DNA of 64,000 nt from Burkholderiales bacterium (GTDB taxonomy: Bacteria; Pseudomonadota; Gammaproteobacteria; Burkholderiales; Burkholderiaceae_E): positions 1 to 64,000 of the forward strand of contig QEVL01000024.1 of NCBI GenBank assembly GCA_003577305.1, read 5' to 3'. The notes under the pieces are model-generated. The model was not told where the DNA came from. It saw only the letters and a list, made by a program, of their open reading frames with translations, and did no database searches. Positions 17,311-25,391 of this stretch are shown here, piece after piece. The first letter of the stretch is position 1, and each line of letters opens with the position of its first letter. Position numbers and translations under genes: made by a program.

Positions 17311-17644
17311 GGTACGGCAGTCGCCGCTTGCGCTGACTGCATCGTGACACGCGCGGAAACGCAACATTCGGTTGCGCGGGCCTACCGGCTCCGTCGCTGC
17401 TTGCGCCGGCACTTGCCGATCGGTGATGGCCCGGCGGTCGTGCGGCGCTGGTTCCGGAAGCCGTCGACCTCTGCCGCCCGGACGTCAAGAACCGCATCGA
17501 CCATCGGGACGACTGGTCACGCATCGCAAGACCGTGCAGAATCAATCGGATCCGGCCGGAATCGGGCCGTACCGAATGGTCCTGGTTACACAAGACCTCG
17601 AGTTGCGCCCTCGCCTGTCGACGCTGCTCTATCCGGAGGTCCCG
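17311..17644. other. Intergenic stretch with half of a REP-like element
   Basis: About 330 bases without a supported gene. They contain the right half of a REP-like palindrome (17348-17378). Open frames here have no family likeness. Confidence 0.55.
17348..17378. repeat. REP-like palindrome, half copy (copy 2)
   Basis: Only the right half of the 68-bp element is present: CACGCGCGGAAACGCAACAT followed by TCGGTTGCGCG. The left arm and most of the central hairpin are missing, so this copy was truncated by deletion or recombination. Confidence 0.8.
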
Positions 17645-17869
17645 ATGTCATCGCGATTCGCAACGATTGAAGCCGAAGCGCTGAGGCTCTCGCCGGAGGA
17701 GCGCGTATCTCTTGCAGACCATCTGCTTGCCAGCGTAGGCCCGAAGGGCGCAGTGGAAGAGGCCTGGAGCGCGGAGATCGATCGTCGCTTGGCCGATGTC
17801 GAGGCCGGTCGTACCGTACTGGTTCCGGTAGAAGAGGCGATTCAGCGCGCCAGGCGCGCGCTCTCGTGA
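17645..17869 (+). CDS. Addiction module antitoxin (PF09720-like), orphaned
   Basis: 74 residues: FATIEAEALRLSPEERVSLA, DHLLASVG, DRRLADVEAGRTVLVPVEEA. Same family as the gene at 14510. Its stop overlaps a GTG starting a ParE-like frame that ends after 33 codons, so the partner toxin is broken. An orphan antitoxin may still neutralise related toxins elsewhere in the genome. Confidence 0.75.
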   Translation: MSSRFATIEAEALRLSPEERVSLADHLLASVGPKGAVEEAWSAEIDRRLADVEAGRTVLVPVEEAIQRARRALS

Positions 17870-17967
17870 AATTGTCGCTTTCGAGCGAGGCGGAACAAGA
17901 CTTGGTCGAGGGCGCGCAGTTCTACGCTCGCGAGGCGAACGATGAACTCGGCCGCAGGTTATCCTGA
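17866..17967 (+). pseudogene. Truncated ParE-family toxin
   Basis: From the GTG overlapping the antitoxin stop, the frame reads the usual toxin start: LSSEAEQDLVEGAQFYAREA and NDELGRRL, then a stop. About two thirds of the toxin is missing. A REP-like element begins 22 bases further on, so truncation and element insertion may be linked. Confidence 0.75.
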
Positions 17968-17989
17968 CCTGACCAACGTCACGCGGCTA

Positions 17990-18057
17990 CGCAACAAAAC
18001 GTTGCAATTCGCGCCGTGGAACGCATCCCACGCGCGGAAACGCAACATTCGGTTGCG
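17990..18057. repeat. REP-like nested palindrome, copy 3
   Basis: 68 bp: outer arms CGCAACAAAACGTTGCAATT and AACGCAACATTCGGTTGCG around GTGGAACGCATCCCAC, where one base of the central stem is changed. It lies between the truncated toxin and gmd and ends 36 bases before the gmd start codon. Confidence 0.9.
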
Positions 18058-18093
18058 CGACAATCGTTGCATGGCATTTCCGGAAGCATCCAA

Positions 18094-19212
18094 TTGACCA
18101 GAAAAGCCCTCATCACCGGCATCACCGGCCAGGACGGCTCCTACCTCGCCGAGTTCCTGCTCGACAAGGGTTACGAAGTGCACGGCATCAAGCGGCGCGC
18201 CTCGCTCTTCAACACCCAGCGCGTCGACCACATCTACGAAGACCCGCACGTCGAGAACCAGCGCTTCGTGCTGCACTACGGCGACCTCTCCGACAGCTCC
18301 AACCTCACGCGCATCGTGCAGCAGGTGCAGCCCGACGAGGTGTACAACCTGGGCGCGCAGAGCCACGTGGCGGTGAGCTTCGAGGCGCCCGAGTACACCG
18401 CCGACGTCGACGCGCTGGGCACGCTGCGCCTGCTCGAGGCCATCCGCTTCCTCGGTCTCGAGAAGAAGACGCGCTTCTACCAGGCCTCCACGTCCGAGCT
18501 CTACGGGCTGGTGCAGGAGATGCCGCAGAAGGAGACCACGCCCTTTCACCCGCGCAGCCCCTACGCGGTGGCCAAGCTCTACGCCTACTGGATCGTGGTG
18601 AACTACCGCGAGGCCTACGGCATGTATGCCTGCAACGGCATCCTCTTCAACCACGAGTCGCCGCGCCGCGGCGAAACCTTCGTCACGCGCAAGATCACCC
18701 GCGGCCTGGCCAACATCGCGCAGGGCCTGCAGCCGTGCCTGTATCTCGGCAACCTCGGCGCGCTGCGCGACTGGGGCCACGCGAAAGACTACGTGCGCAT
18801 GCAGTGGATGATGCTGCAGCAAAGCGAGCCCGAAGACTTCGTCATCGCCACCGGCGCGCAATACAGCGTGCGCCAGTTCGTGCAGTGGTCGGCCGAAGAG
18901 CTCGGCATCGCGCTGCGCTTCGAGGGCCAGGGCAAGGACGAGCACGGCGTCGTCGAGTCGGTCAGCGGCGACAAGGCGCCGGCCGTCAGCCCCGGCGACG
19001 TCATCGTGCGCGTCGACCCGCGCTACTTCCGCCCCGCCGAAGTCGAGACCCTGCTCGGCGACCCCACCAAGGCCCGCCAGAAGCTCGGCTGGGTGCCCGA
19101 GATCGGCACCCGCGAAATGTGCGCCGAGATGGTCGCCCACGACCTCGACCAGGCAAGGCGCCACGCGCTGCTGAAGCGGCATGGGTACGAGGTGCCGGTG
19201 AGCAACGAGTGA
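18094..19212 (+). CDS. gmd: GDP-mannose 4,6-dehydratase
   Basis: 372 residues from TTG 18094, which gives the family start (M)[20 protein letters not shown]. The open frame extends upstream into the REP-like element (ATG 18016), but those residues are not gene-like. NADP-binding [26 protein letters not shown] (YxxxK), [20 protein letters not shown] and [17 protein letters not shown] are all diagnostic. It makes GDP-4-keto-6-deoxy-D-mannose, which the fcl product at 20052 turns into GDP-L-fucose. The TTG start lacks a strong ribosome site, and the palindrome sits where a promoter would be expected. A piece of this gene is duplicated at about 19381. Confidence 0.95.
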   Translation: MTRKALITGITGQDGSYLAEFLLDKGYEVHGIKRRASLFNTQRVDHIYEDPHVENQRFVLHYGDLSDSSNLTRIVQQVQPDEVYNLGAQSHVAVSFEAPEYTADVDALGTLRLLEAIRFLGLEKKTRFYQASTSELYGLVQEMPQKETTPFHPRSPYAVAKLYAYWIVVNYREAYGMYACNGILFNHESPRRGETFVTRKITRGLANIAQGLQPCLYLGNLGALRDWGHAKDYVRMQWMMLQQSEPEDFVIATGAQYSVRQFVQWSAEELGIALRFEGQGKDEHGVVESVSGDKAPAVSPGDVIVRVDPRYFRPAEVETLLGDPTKARQKLGWVPEIGTREMCAEMVAHDLDQARRHALLKRHGYEVPVSNE

Positions 19213-19250
19213 GGGGCGCGCGGCCGGCGCGCGCCCGCGCTTGCACGTGG

Positions 19251-19298
19251 CCACGCGCCCACGCGCCCACGCAGCCACGCGCCCACGCAGCCACGCAG
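19251..19298 (+). repeat. Six tandem 8-bp units CCACGC(GC/AG)
   Basis: Units in order: CCACGCGC, CCACGCGC, CCACGCAG, CCACGCGC, CCACGCAG, CCACGCAG. The run leads directly into the left arm of REP-like copy 4. A simple-sequence expansion, possibly from replication slippage. Confidence 0.8.
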
Positions 19299-19360
19299 CA
19301 AAATGTTGCGATTTCCGACGTGGAATGCGTTCCACGCTCGGAAACGCAACATTCGGTTGC
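19296..19360. repeat. REP-like nested palindrome, copy 4
   Basis: Left arm CAGCAAAATGTTGCG (first bases altered by the adjoining 8-bp repeat), centre GTGGAATGCGTTCCAC, right arm AACGCAACATTCGGTTGC. Located between gmd and the higBA remnant, directly before the duplicated gmd fragment. Confidence 0.88.
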
Positions 19361-19374
19361 ATCGAAGCGAACCG

Positions 19375-19430
19375 TCTGCGGACTTCGTCATCGCCACCGG
19401 CGCGCAGTGCAGCGTGCGCCAGTTCCTGCA
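19375..19430 (+). other. Duplicated fragment of gmd
   Basis: The stretch from about 19381 (GACTTCGTCATCGCCACCGG, then CGCGCAGTGCAGCGTGCGCC) repeats gmd from 18835 with only two or three changes over about 50 bases. It is a non-functional partial duplication just after REP-like copy 4. Confidence 0.85.
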
Positions 19431-19504
19431 CCGGTTCGGCTTCGGCATCGGCCGGATGGACGAGCGCGCAGGGCGCCGGAATGCTGCAGACTGGATCGAC
19501 TCCT

Positions 19505-19533
19505 TTGCCATGCGTATCGTTACGCGATACAAT
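19505..19533 (+). promoter_or_regulatory. Sigma-70 promoter with operator for higBA
   Basis: TTGCCA (19505-19510), a 17-base spacer, then TACAAT (19528-19533). Within the spacer lies the inverted repeat GTATCG-TTACG-CGATAC (19514-19530), which runs into the -10 box. This is a typical layout for autorepression by HigA. The higB GTG follows 15 bases after the -10 box. Confidence 0.7.
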
Positions 19534-19547
19534 CTTCGATCTCCTCC

Positions 19548-19713
19548 GTGATCCGGTCGTTTCGTCACAAGGGTTTGCAGGCATTCTTCGAGCGCGGCTC
19601 CATTGCGGGCATTCAGGCCGCTCATGCGCCGCGGCTGGCCCGGCAACTGGCGCATGACGTTCGCGTTCGACGGCGTGGACGCCGTGCTCGTGGACTATCT
19701 GGACTATCACTGA
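19548..19713 (+). pseudogene. HigB-type toxin with internal deletion
   Basis: GTG 19548 opens VIRSFRHKGLQAFFERGSIA and GIQAAHAPRLARQL, the classic HigB N-terminus. From 19642 another frame reads GNWRMTFAFDGVDAVLVDYL-DYH and stop, the classic HigB C-terminus. The middle third (about 30-35 residues with the LHPLKG region) is missing and the halves are out of frame. The toxin is therefore dead, while promoter and antitoxin remain. Confidence 0.8.
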
Positions 19714-19725
19714 CGGGTTATCGCG

Positions 19726-20040
19726 ATGGCAAGGATGTTCGCTCCCCCGCACCCCGGCCTCACGCTGCGTGACGACGTGCTGCCGGCGCTGGGCCTGACG
19801 GTCACGGAGGCGGCCGAACAGTTGGGTGTGGCCCGCGTTACGCTGTCGCGCGTGCTGAACGGCCATGCGGCCATTTCGCCCGAGATGGCGCTGCGCCTCC
19901 AGGCGTGGCTCGGCATCGAGCGCGGTGGCGACGCGCGCATCTGGCTCGGCCAGCAAACCGCCCACGACATCTGGCAGGCCGAGCAGAAGTTGAAGAAATC
20001 ACGCCTGCGCGTGCGGCCCGCGCCGATGACGCGCGCCTGA
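19726..20040 (+). CDS. higA: HigA-family antitoxin (XRE helix-turn-helix)
   Basis: 104 residues. [20 protein letters not shown] is the HigA start, followed by the helix-turn-helix [38 protein letters not shown] and [16 protein letters not shown]. It binds HigB and represses the operon; here the toxin gene is broken, so it is an orphan. It sits between gmd and fcl and splits the GDP-fucose gene pair. Confidence 0.88.
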   Translation: MARMFAPPHPGLTLRDDVLPALGLTVTEAAEQLGVARVTLSRVLNGHAAISPEMALRLQAWLGIERGGDARIWLGQQTAHDIWQAEQKLKKSRLRVRPAPMTRA

Positions 20041-20051
20041 CTGCCTTCCCG

Positions 20052-20993
20052 ATGAGGCCCGATTCCCGAATCTTCGTGGCCGGCCACCGCGGCATGGTCG
20101 GCTCGGCCATCGTGCGCCGCCTGCTGGCCGAGGGCGCGTCGCGCCTGCTGCTGCGCTCGCGCAGCGAGCTCGACCTCACCGACCAGGCCGCGGTCGAGGC
20201 CTTCTTCGCGGCCGAGAAACCCGAGTACGTGTTCCTCGCCGCCGCGAAGGTCGGCGGCATCCGCGCCAACAACGCGTATCCGGCCGAGTTCCTGCGCGAC
20301 AACCTGGCCATCCAGACCAACGTGATCCACTCGGCCTGGAAGCACGGCGCCGCCAAGCTCTGCTTCCTCGGCTCGTCGTGCATCTATCCGAAGCTCGCGC
20401 CGCAGCCGCTGCGCGAGGAATACCTGCTCACCGGCCCGCTGGAGCCCACCAACGAGTGGTACGCGGTAGCCAAGATCGCCGGCATCAAAATGTGCCAGGC
20501 TTACCGCCGTCAGTATCGTTTCGACGCGATCTCGCTGATGCCCACCAACCTCTACGGGCCCGGCGACAACTTCCATCCCGAAAACTCGCACGTGCTGCCG
20601 GCGCTCATCCGCCGCTTCCACGAGGCCAGGCAGCGCGGCGACGCCAGCGTCGCCATCTGGGGCACCGGCACGCCGCGGCGCGAGTTCCTGCATGTAGACG
20701 ATCTGGCAGACGCCGCGGTGTTTCTGATGCAGAACCACTCGGGCGAGCAGTTCGTCAACGTCGGCACCGGCACCGACCTCACCATTCTCGAGCTGGCACA
20801 ACTCGTCGCCGACGTCGTCGGCTTCACCGGCGCGATCGTCACCGACCCCTCGAAGCCCGACGGCACCCCGCGCAAGCTACTCGACGTGAGCCGCCTCGAG
20901 GCGATGGGCTGGAAGGCGCGCATCGGGCTGCGCGAGGGGGTAGCGGGCGCTTACGCCTGGTATCTGGAGAACGCGGCGACGGCGCGGGGGTGA
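20052..20993 (+). CDS. fcl: GDP-L-fucose synthase
   Basis: 313 residues from ATG 20052, eleven bases after the higA stop. NADP motif [15 protein letters not shown], the catalytic WYAVAKIAG (YxxxK), [20 protein letters not shown] and the C-terminal [14 protein letters not shown] are diagnostic of GDP-4-keto-6-deoxymannose 3,5-epimerase/4-reductase. It completes GDP-L-fucose synthesis begun by Gmd. With higA just upstream, its transcription may depend on the higBA promoter. Confidence 0.95.
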   Translation: MRPDSRIFVAGHRGMVGSAIVRRLLAEGASRLLLRSRSELDLTDQAAVEAFFAAEKPEYVFLAAAKVGGIRANNAYPAEFLRDNLAIQTNVIHSAWKHGAAKLCFLGSSCIYPKLAPQPLREEYLLTGPLEPTNEWYAVAKIAGIKMCQAYRRQYRFDAISLMPTNLYGPGDNFHPENSHVLPALIRRFHEARQRGDASVAIWGTGTPRREFLHVDDLADAAVFLMQNHSGEQFVNVGTGTDLTILELAQLVADVVGFTGAIVTDPSKPDGTPRKLLDVSRLEAMGWKARIGLREGVAGAYAWYLENAATARG

Positions 20994-21353
20994 GGGGGCG
21001 TGGCGTTGGTGGCGGGGCACTGGTGCCATGGCTCGGGCCCAGCGGGCTCGGGCCGCTCAGCGCGCGCGGCGCACCGGGGGCAGCGTGACGTAGGCAGCGT
21101 GCGTGGGCAGCCTAGTGTGGGTAGCCCGGCGCGGCAGGGCGATCTTGGTGCCCGCAACAAAATGATGCATTTTCGGCCGTGGAACGCATTCCACGACGGA
21201 AAACGCATCATTTCGTTGCGGTCGTAACATCGCGCGTGGTCCGCGGCGTGCCGGCCGAGCCGTTGCGGGCCGCGCGTAGCCTGCAGCGCCCGCGCCGGCT
21301 GCCGCCGCCCGCACCCCGCAGCGCCCGCGCCGCCCGCGCGCACCCCGCACCCG
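20994..21353. other. Intergenic stretch with REP-like copy 5
   Basis: About 360 GC-rich bases between fcl and the transposase gene. The only clear feature is the palindrome at 21153-21220. The rest is low-complexity CGC/GCC sequence with no supported gene. Confidence 0.6.
21153..21220. repeat. REP-like nested palindrome, copy 5 (GATGCA subtype)
   Basis: 68 bp: left CGCAACAAAATGATGCAT, centre GTGGAACGCATTCCAC, right AACGCATCATTTCGTTGCG. Relative to other copies, the inner arm pair changed on both sides (GTTGC/GCAAC to GATGC/GCATC), which keeps the long hairpin paired. It lies 133 bases after the transposase stop. Confidence 0.9.
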
Positions 21354-22337
21354 CTACCACCCCCGCCACCCACGCACCGCGCGCCGCCCCGGCGCCGCCC
21401 GCCGCAGTTGCGCAATCGAGAGGCGCGGGTCGGCCAGCACCAGCGCCATGGCGCGCAACTCGTCAGCGTTCAGCCCTTGCAGGCTCTCGGGTGACGCTCG
21501 CACGCGCTCCTCGGCCAGGGCCTGTGCGTCCTGATCCCCGCCCGGAGCCGGCGCGCTCTCGCCCGTAACCGCACGCATCGTCCTCCACGCGTTCGTCCGG
21601 TGACGCCGCACGTGACGTGCGAGCTCCGGCGCCCGATAGCGCGTCCAGCGCGCGCCCGCCAGCAGGAAGAGCCGACGCTCGGCGGGGCCGAACTCGGCTG
21701 GCGCCAGGCTCGCGCTTCGCAGCACGAGCGCGACGGCCGTCGCGAGCGCGTCGATCGAGGCGTCTTTCGACTCGTTCGCGAGAAACGGCTGCGGATCGGC
21801 CAGCGGGCTCGCGTCGCGCACCGACACGTCGGACGAGACGTACTGGTGCAGCCATTCGGCATACGACTGTCCGTCGCAACCCATCGCGCGCGCCCATCGC
21901 GGGCGATCGACGCACGGGCGCGCAACGGCGCCGACCCAGTCGCGGTGGGTGCTCCACTCCCATTCGAGCGGGCTGCCGCAGAGGTCGTCGCGGCTCGGGT
22001 TCAGGTGGATGTAGCGCACCGTCCGCGCAATGTGCCGCTTGTCGCGCTGCACTTTCTCCGGCGGCGGAATCGGCTCCCACTCGAACTCGATTGGCGCCAC
22101 GCGCCGCGCGCGCATGCGCAGGCGAAACGCCGAGAGCACGCGCGCGAGCGCCCGCAGCGCGCCGTCGCGCTCGAGTTGCGCGAGCACGTGCACGTGGTTC
22201 GGCATCAGCACGCACGCGACGAGGTCGAACCTGCGCCCGAGCCGCGCCCACAGATCGGCACACGCGAACCGGTGCTCGAAGGGCCGCGCGCCCCCGGCAG
22301 CGCGCGCAACGAGGTGCAGGAGTTCGGGCTTCGCCAT
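21354..22337 (-). CDS. REP-associated Y1 transposase (RAYT), IS200/IS605-like
   Basis: 327 residues. The Y1 nuclease core is clear: LLHLVARAAGGARPFEHRF, then VLMPNHVHVL with the metal-binding H48/H50, and TVRYIHLNPSRDDL with the probable catalytic Tyr109. About 200 further residues form a helical C-terminal extension (CDGQSYAEWLHQYV, RRLFLLAGARW, ELARHVRRHRTNAWRTM). REP-associated tyrosine transposases cut single-stranded palindromes at their feet. Two copies of the 68-bp palindrome flank this gene at nearly equal distances (133 and 135 bases), the layout of a REPtron. No terminal inverted repeats of a normal insertion sequence are seen. GC content is very high, like the core genome. Confidence 0.85.
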   Translation of the reverse strand: MAKPELLHLVARAAGGARPFEHRFACADLWARLGRRFDLVACVLMPNHVHVLAQLERDGALRALARVLSAFRLRMRARRVAPIEFEWEPIPPPEKVQRDKRHIARTVRYIHLNPSRDDLCGSPLEWEWSTHRDWVGAVARPCVDRPRWARAMGCDGQSYAEWLHQYVSSDVSVRDASPLADPQPFLANESKDASIDALATAVALVLRSASLAPAEFGPAERRLFLLAGARWTRYRAPELARHVRRHRTNAWRTMRAVTGESAPAPGGDQDAQALAEERVRASPESLQGLNADELRAMALVLADPRLSIAQLRRAAPGRRAVRGWRGW

Positions 22338-22472
22338 GCACCGATCATGCGCGGCCGCGCCGGCGCGCGCACTTGAACGGAGGGCCTAAGACCGGCGTAG
22401 CGTGGGCGGCGGCGCGTCGGCGTCCGCAACCACCACGCTGTGCGACGCGCGCAACGGCCGCGCCGTCACGCC

Positions 22473-22540
22473 CGCAACGGAATGTTGCGAATCCCTCGGT
22501 GGAACGCATTCCACGCGCAAAAACGCATCATTTTGTTGCG
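22473..22540. repeat. REP-like nested palindrome, copy 6 (hybrid arms)
   Basis: 68 bp: left CGCAACGGAATGTTGCGAAT, centre GTGGAACGCATTCCAC, right AACGCATCATTTTGTTGCG. The left arm is of the GTTGC subtype and the right arm of the GCATC subtype, leaving one mismatch. It lies 135 bases upstream of the transposase start. Confidence 0.9.
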
Positions 22541-22587
22541 GGGCAGTTGCAACGCGACCCCGAAGCGCAGGTGCAGGGGCTAACGCA

Positions 22588-22655
22588 GCTGCCGAGGCCC
22601 GGGCGCTGCCGAGGCCCGGGCGCTGCCGAGGCCCGGGCGCCGCCGAGGCCCAGGC
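22588..22655 (+). repeat. Four tandem 17-bp repeats
   Basis: GCTGCCGAGGCCCGGGC three times in perfect copies, then GCCGCCGAGGCCCAGGC. More diverged units may extend on both sides. It lies between REP-like copies 6 and 7 in the gap between the transposase and wzc. Confidence 0.85.
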
Positions 22656-22859
22656 GCAGCTGTAGGGGCCAGGGCGTAGCTGCATGGGTCCGAGCGTTGT
22701 TGCAGGGCCCCAAGCGTCAGCGCCAGACGAAAATTGCACCGGTGGCGCAGATCATGCTCGCCGCCGACAACCAAACGCAGGTGCAAAGGCCAAGCGCTGG
22801 CACAGAGGCCCAAGCGCAGGCGCTCTTTTCGGCGTCCGCAACAACCACACCTTCACGCG

Positions 22860-22927
22860 CGCAACGGAATGTTGCGATTTCCGCCGTGGAATGCGTTCCA
22901 CGCGCAAGAATGCATCATTTTGTTGCG
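22860..22927. repeat. REP-like nested palindrome, copy 7 (hybrid arms)
   Basis: 68 bp: left CGCAACGGAATGTTGCGATT, centre GTGGAATGCGTTCCAC, right AATGCATCATTTTGTTGCG. As in copy 6, the two arms are of different subtypes. It lies 90 bases beyond the wzc stop codon, so it may shape the 3' end of the wzc mRNA. Confidence 0.9.
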
Positions 22928-23016
22928 CGTCGTCGCAGGAGGAGGAGGACGGCGCCGGCCGGCGTCCCAGGAGGAGGAGGGCGCCCGCACGCCGCACGCC
23001 GCGCAGCCCCACCCCC

Positions 23017-25371
23017 CTACCTCCTCTCCCCCCCATACCCATACCCATACTTCCCGCGGTAATACCCATACCGCGCGCCATATCCGTACCGGATACGCGA
23101 GGGCCTGAAGCAGTTGAAGACGAAGCCGGTGGGTTCGGCGCCGCTCAGGCGGTACTGCTGCACGGCGTCGACGACGTCGGCGAGCGCGGCGCGCTTGTGG
23201 CGCACCACGAAGGCGGTCACGTCGGCGAAGCGGCCGAGCACCACGGCGTCGGACACGGGCAGGATGGGCGGCGCGTCGACCACGATCGCGTCGTAGTTGG
23301 CGGTGGCCCAGTCGAACACGCCGTGCAGTCGTTCTTCGGTGAGCAGGTCGCCGGGGTTGTCCACGCCGGGCCCGGCGGGCAGCAGGGAGAGGTTCGGCGC
23401 CACGTCGGGTTTGACGAATGCGGCCGGGTCGCGTCGCTCGCGCAGGATGTCGGAGAGCCCGCGGCCGGCGTCGGTCGGCAGGTAGCTGCTCATCGACGAG
23501 CGCCGGATGTCGGCGTCGATCAGCAGCACGCGCTGGCCGGCGCTCGCGATCAGCGAGGCGAGGTTGGCGGCGACGAAGCTCTTGCCCTGGCCGGGCACCG
23601 ACGAGGTGAGCAGGATCGTGCGTCCGCCTTCGGTGTCGGCCAGCGCCAGCTGCAGGTTCAGCCGCAGCGTGCGCAGCGCCTCCACCGCGGACGAAGTGGG
23701 CCGCATGCGCGCGAGCAGGAACGGCGCGTGCGCGCGGCGGCGGTCCACCGCCAGCTGCTCGGGTGAAATCGGCACGGTGGCCGAGACGTGCACACCGGTG
23801 GCGTTTTCGAGTTCCTGCGGATCGCGCACCGGTCCGCGCAGCGCGGCGAGCAGTTGCGCGAGCAGGAAGCCGCCCGCGAGTCCGCCGAGCAGCCCCACCG
23901 CCACCACCAGCGCGCGGCGCGGCTTGGTCGGGCGCTCGGGCACGACCGCGCGATCGACGATCGACACGTTGGCGATCGTGCCGGCGCGCGCCACGCGCAG
24001 CTGCTGCGCGTTGTTGAGCAGGCTCACGTAGAGCTGCGAGTTCACTTCCACGTCGCGCGCGAGACGCAGGTATTCCTGCTGCGTCTGCGGCAGCGCGCGA
24101 ATGCGCTCGTTCACGCGCTTTTGCTGCGTGCCGATGCTCGCGGCCTGCTCGCGCAGCGCGCGCATCACCGGGTGCGCCGGCTCGTAGCGCCCGGCGCCTT
24201 CCTTCAGTTTCAGTTCGAGTTCGAGCCGGCTCTTCTCGAGCTCCACTGCCTGCGACAGCAGCCCGGTGATCTCGCCCGGAATGTCGATCGTCTGCTGCCG
24301 GTTGCGGAAAGTGTTCAGCGCGTCTTCCGAAGCCTCCACCTGCTTGCGCAACTGCGGCAACTGGTCTTCGAGGAACTGCAGGCTCTTTTCGGCTTCGGCC
24401 GCGCGGCGCTGCGCGTTCTGCTGCACGTAGGCGTCGGCGATCGCGTTCACCAGGCGCGCCGCGCCCACCGGATCGGGGTCGAGGTATTCCACGCGCATGA
24501 TGCCCGACTGGCGCTTGGTCTCGCTCACCCGCAAGTCGTCGCGGATCTGCTCGGCGCGCGCCGTGAGCGAGTAGCGCCGCAGCGTGAAGCGCGTGCCCGG
24601 CCGCGCGACCAGTTCGGCGATGCGCAGCGCATAGCCCATGCCCGCGTTCTCGCTGCGCGTGCCCACCCGCCCTTGCAGCACGAGTTGCTCGTCGGGGTCG
24701 AGCAGCGTCCAGGCGCCGTCTTCGCCCACGGTGAGCAGGTGCGCCTGGCCGTACTGCTGCGGCGGCGTCTCGAACTCGGCCAGCAGCAGCCGTTCGCCGC
24801 CCCAGGCCCAGTGCGCCGGATTCACCAGCGGCAGCCTGGGGGCGATCGCCAGGCCGTTGTCGTCGCGTTCGAGCTTGCGCGCGAGCCAGTCGCCCACCAG
24901 CGGCAGCCGGTTCTCCACTTCGGCTTCGCTTTGCAGCCGCAGCGCCTCCACCGCGCGCGACACGTTCGTGCGCGAGCGCACCACTTCGATCTCGCCTTCC
25001 ACCGGCGAGCTGCTCACGTCGAGCGCCTGCGCCACCGAGGCCAGCGCGCCGAGCGTGCTGCCCTTCTTGTCTTCCACCTGGATCAGCGAATCCACCGTGT
25101 ACACCGGCGTGGCGAGCAGCGCATAGGCGGCCGCGGCCAGCGTGCACAGCAGGGCGACGCCGGCGAACAGCCAGCGGTGATCGACCAGGTTCTCGAGCAG
25201 GTCGGCGATCGAGATCGTGTCGTCGTCGTCGAGCGCCGAGCCGCGGTGCGACGAGGGCCGGAGCGACGAGCGCGACGATGATTGCGACGACGATGGCGAC
25301 GCCGGCGAACCCGCCGACGATCCGTTCGCGCGGCGCGACGAGCGTGAGCTGGAAGGGACGTTTTCGGCCAT
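23017..25371 (-). CDS. wzc: Polysaccharide co-polymerase with tyrosine autokinase (Wzc-like)
   Basis: 784 residues from ATG 25371 (MAENVPSSSR); an ATG 21 codons earlier would overlap wza. Order: a Ser/Arg-rich low-complexity cytoplasmic tail, the Wzz domain with transmembrane segment WLFAGVALLCTLAAAAYALL, a long periplasmic coiled coil (residues about 310-480), and a second membrane segment AVGLLGGLAGGFLLAQLLAA. The BY-kinase domain follows with Walker A SSVPGQGKS, Walker A' VLLIDADIRR and Walker B IVVDAPPIL. It ends in a tyrosine cluster (YGYGARYGYYRGKYGYGYGG) that is autophosphorylated and reset by Wzb. It controls chain length and export with Wza. Last gene of the wecA-wzb-wza-wzc operon. 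Confidence 0.93.
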   Translation of the reverse strand: MAENVPSSSRSSRRANGSSAGSPASPSSSQSSSRSSLRPSSHRGSALDDDDTISIADLLENLVDHRWLFAGVALLCTLAAAAYALLATPVYTVDSLIQVEDKKGSTLGALASVAQALDVSSSPVEGEIEVVRSRTNVSRAVEALRLQSEAEVENRLPLVGDWLARKLERDDNGLAIAPRLPLVNPAHWAWGGERLLLAEFETPPQQYGQAHLLTVGEDGAWTLLDPDEQLVLQGRVGTRSENAGMGYALRIAELVARPGTRFTLRRYSLTARAEQIRDDLRVSETKRQSGIMRVEYLDPDPVGAARLVNAIADAYVQQNAQRRAAEAEKSLQFLEDQLPQLRKQVEASEDALNTFRNRQQTIDIPGEITGLLSQAVELEKSRLELELKLKEGAGRYEPAHPVMRALREQAASIGTQQKRVNERIRALPQTQQEYLRLARDVEVNSQLYVSLLNNAQQLRVARAGTIANVSIVDRAVVPERPTKPRRALVVAVGLLGGLAGGFLLAQLLAALRGPVRDPQELENATGVHVSATVPISPEQLAVDRRRAHAPFLLARMRPTSSAVEALRTLRLNLQLALADTEGGRTILLTSSVPGQGKSFVAANLASLIASAGQRVLLIDADIRRSSMSSYLPTDAGRGLSDILRERRDPAAFVKPDVAPNLSLLPAGPGVDNPGDLLTEERLHGVFDWATANYDAIVVDAPPILPVSDAVVLGRFADVTAFVVRHKRAALADVVDAVQQYRLSGAEPTGFVFNCFRPSRIRYGYGARYGYYRGKYGYGYGGERR

Positions 25372-25391
25372 GGGTTCGGTGGCTGCGCGCT

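Noticed and set aside
14081..17520. 16-base identical string CGGGACGACTGGTCAC at 14081 and 17505, each after a REP-like element
   Set aside because: A 16-base match is expected about once by chance in a window of this size, and no wider similarity surrounds it.
18016..18093. Extension of Gmd from ATG 18016
   Set aside because: The extra 26 codons lie within the REP-like element and have no counterpart in the Gmd family.
13967..22927. CRISPR array
   Set aside because: The repeats are palindromic, unevenly spaced by kilobases, and have no spacers or cas genes.
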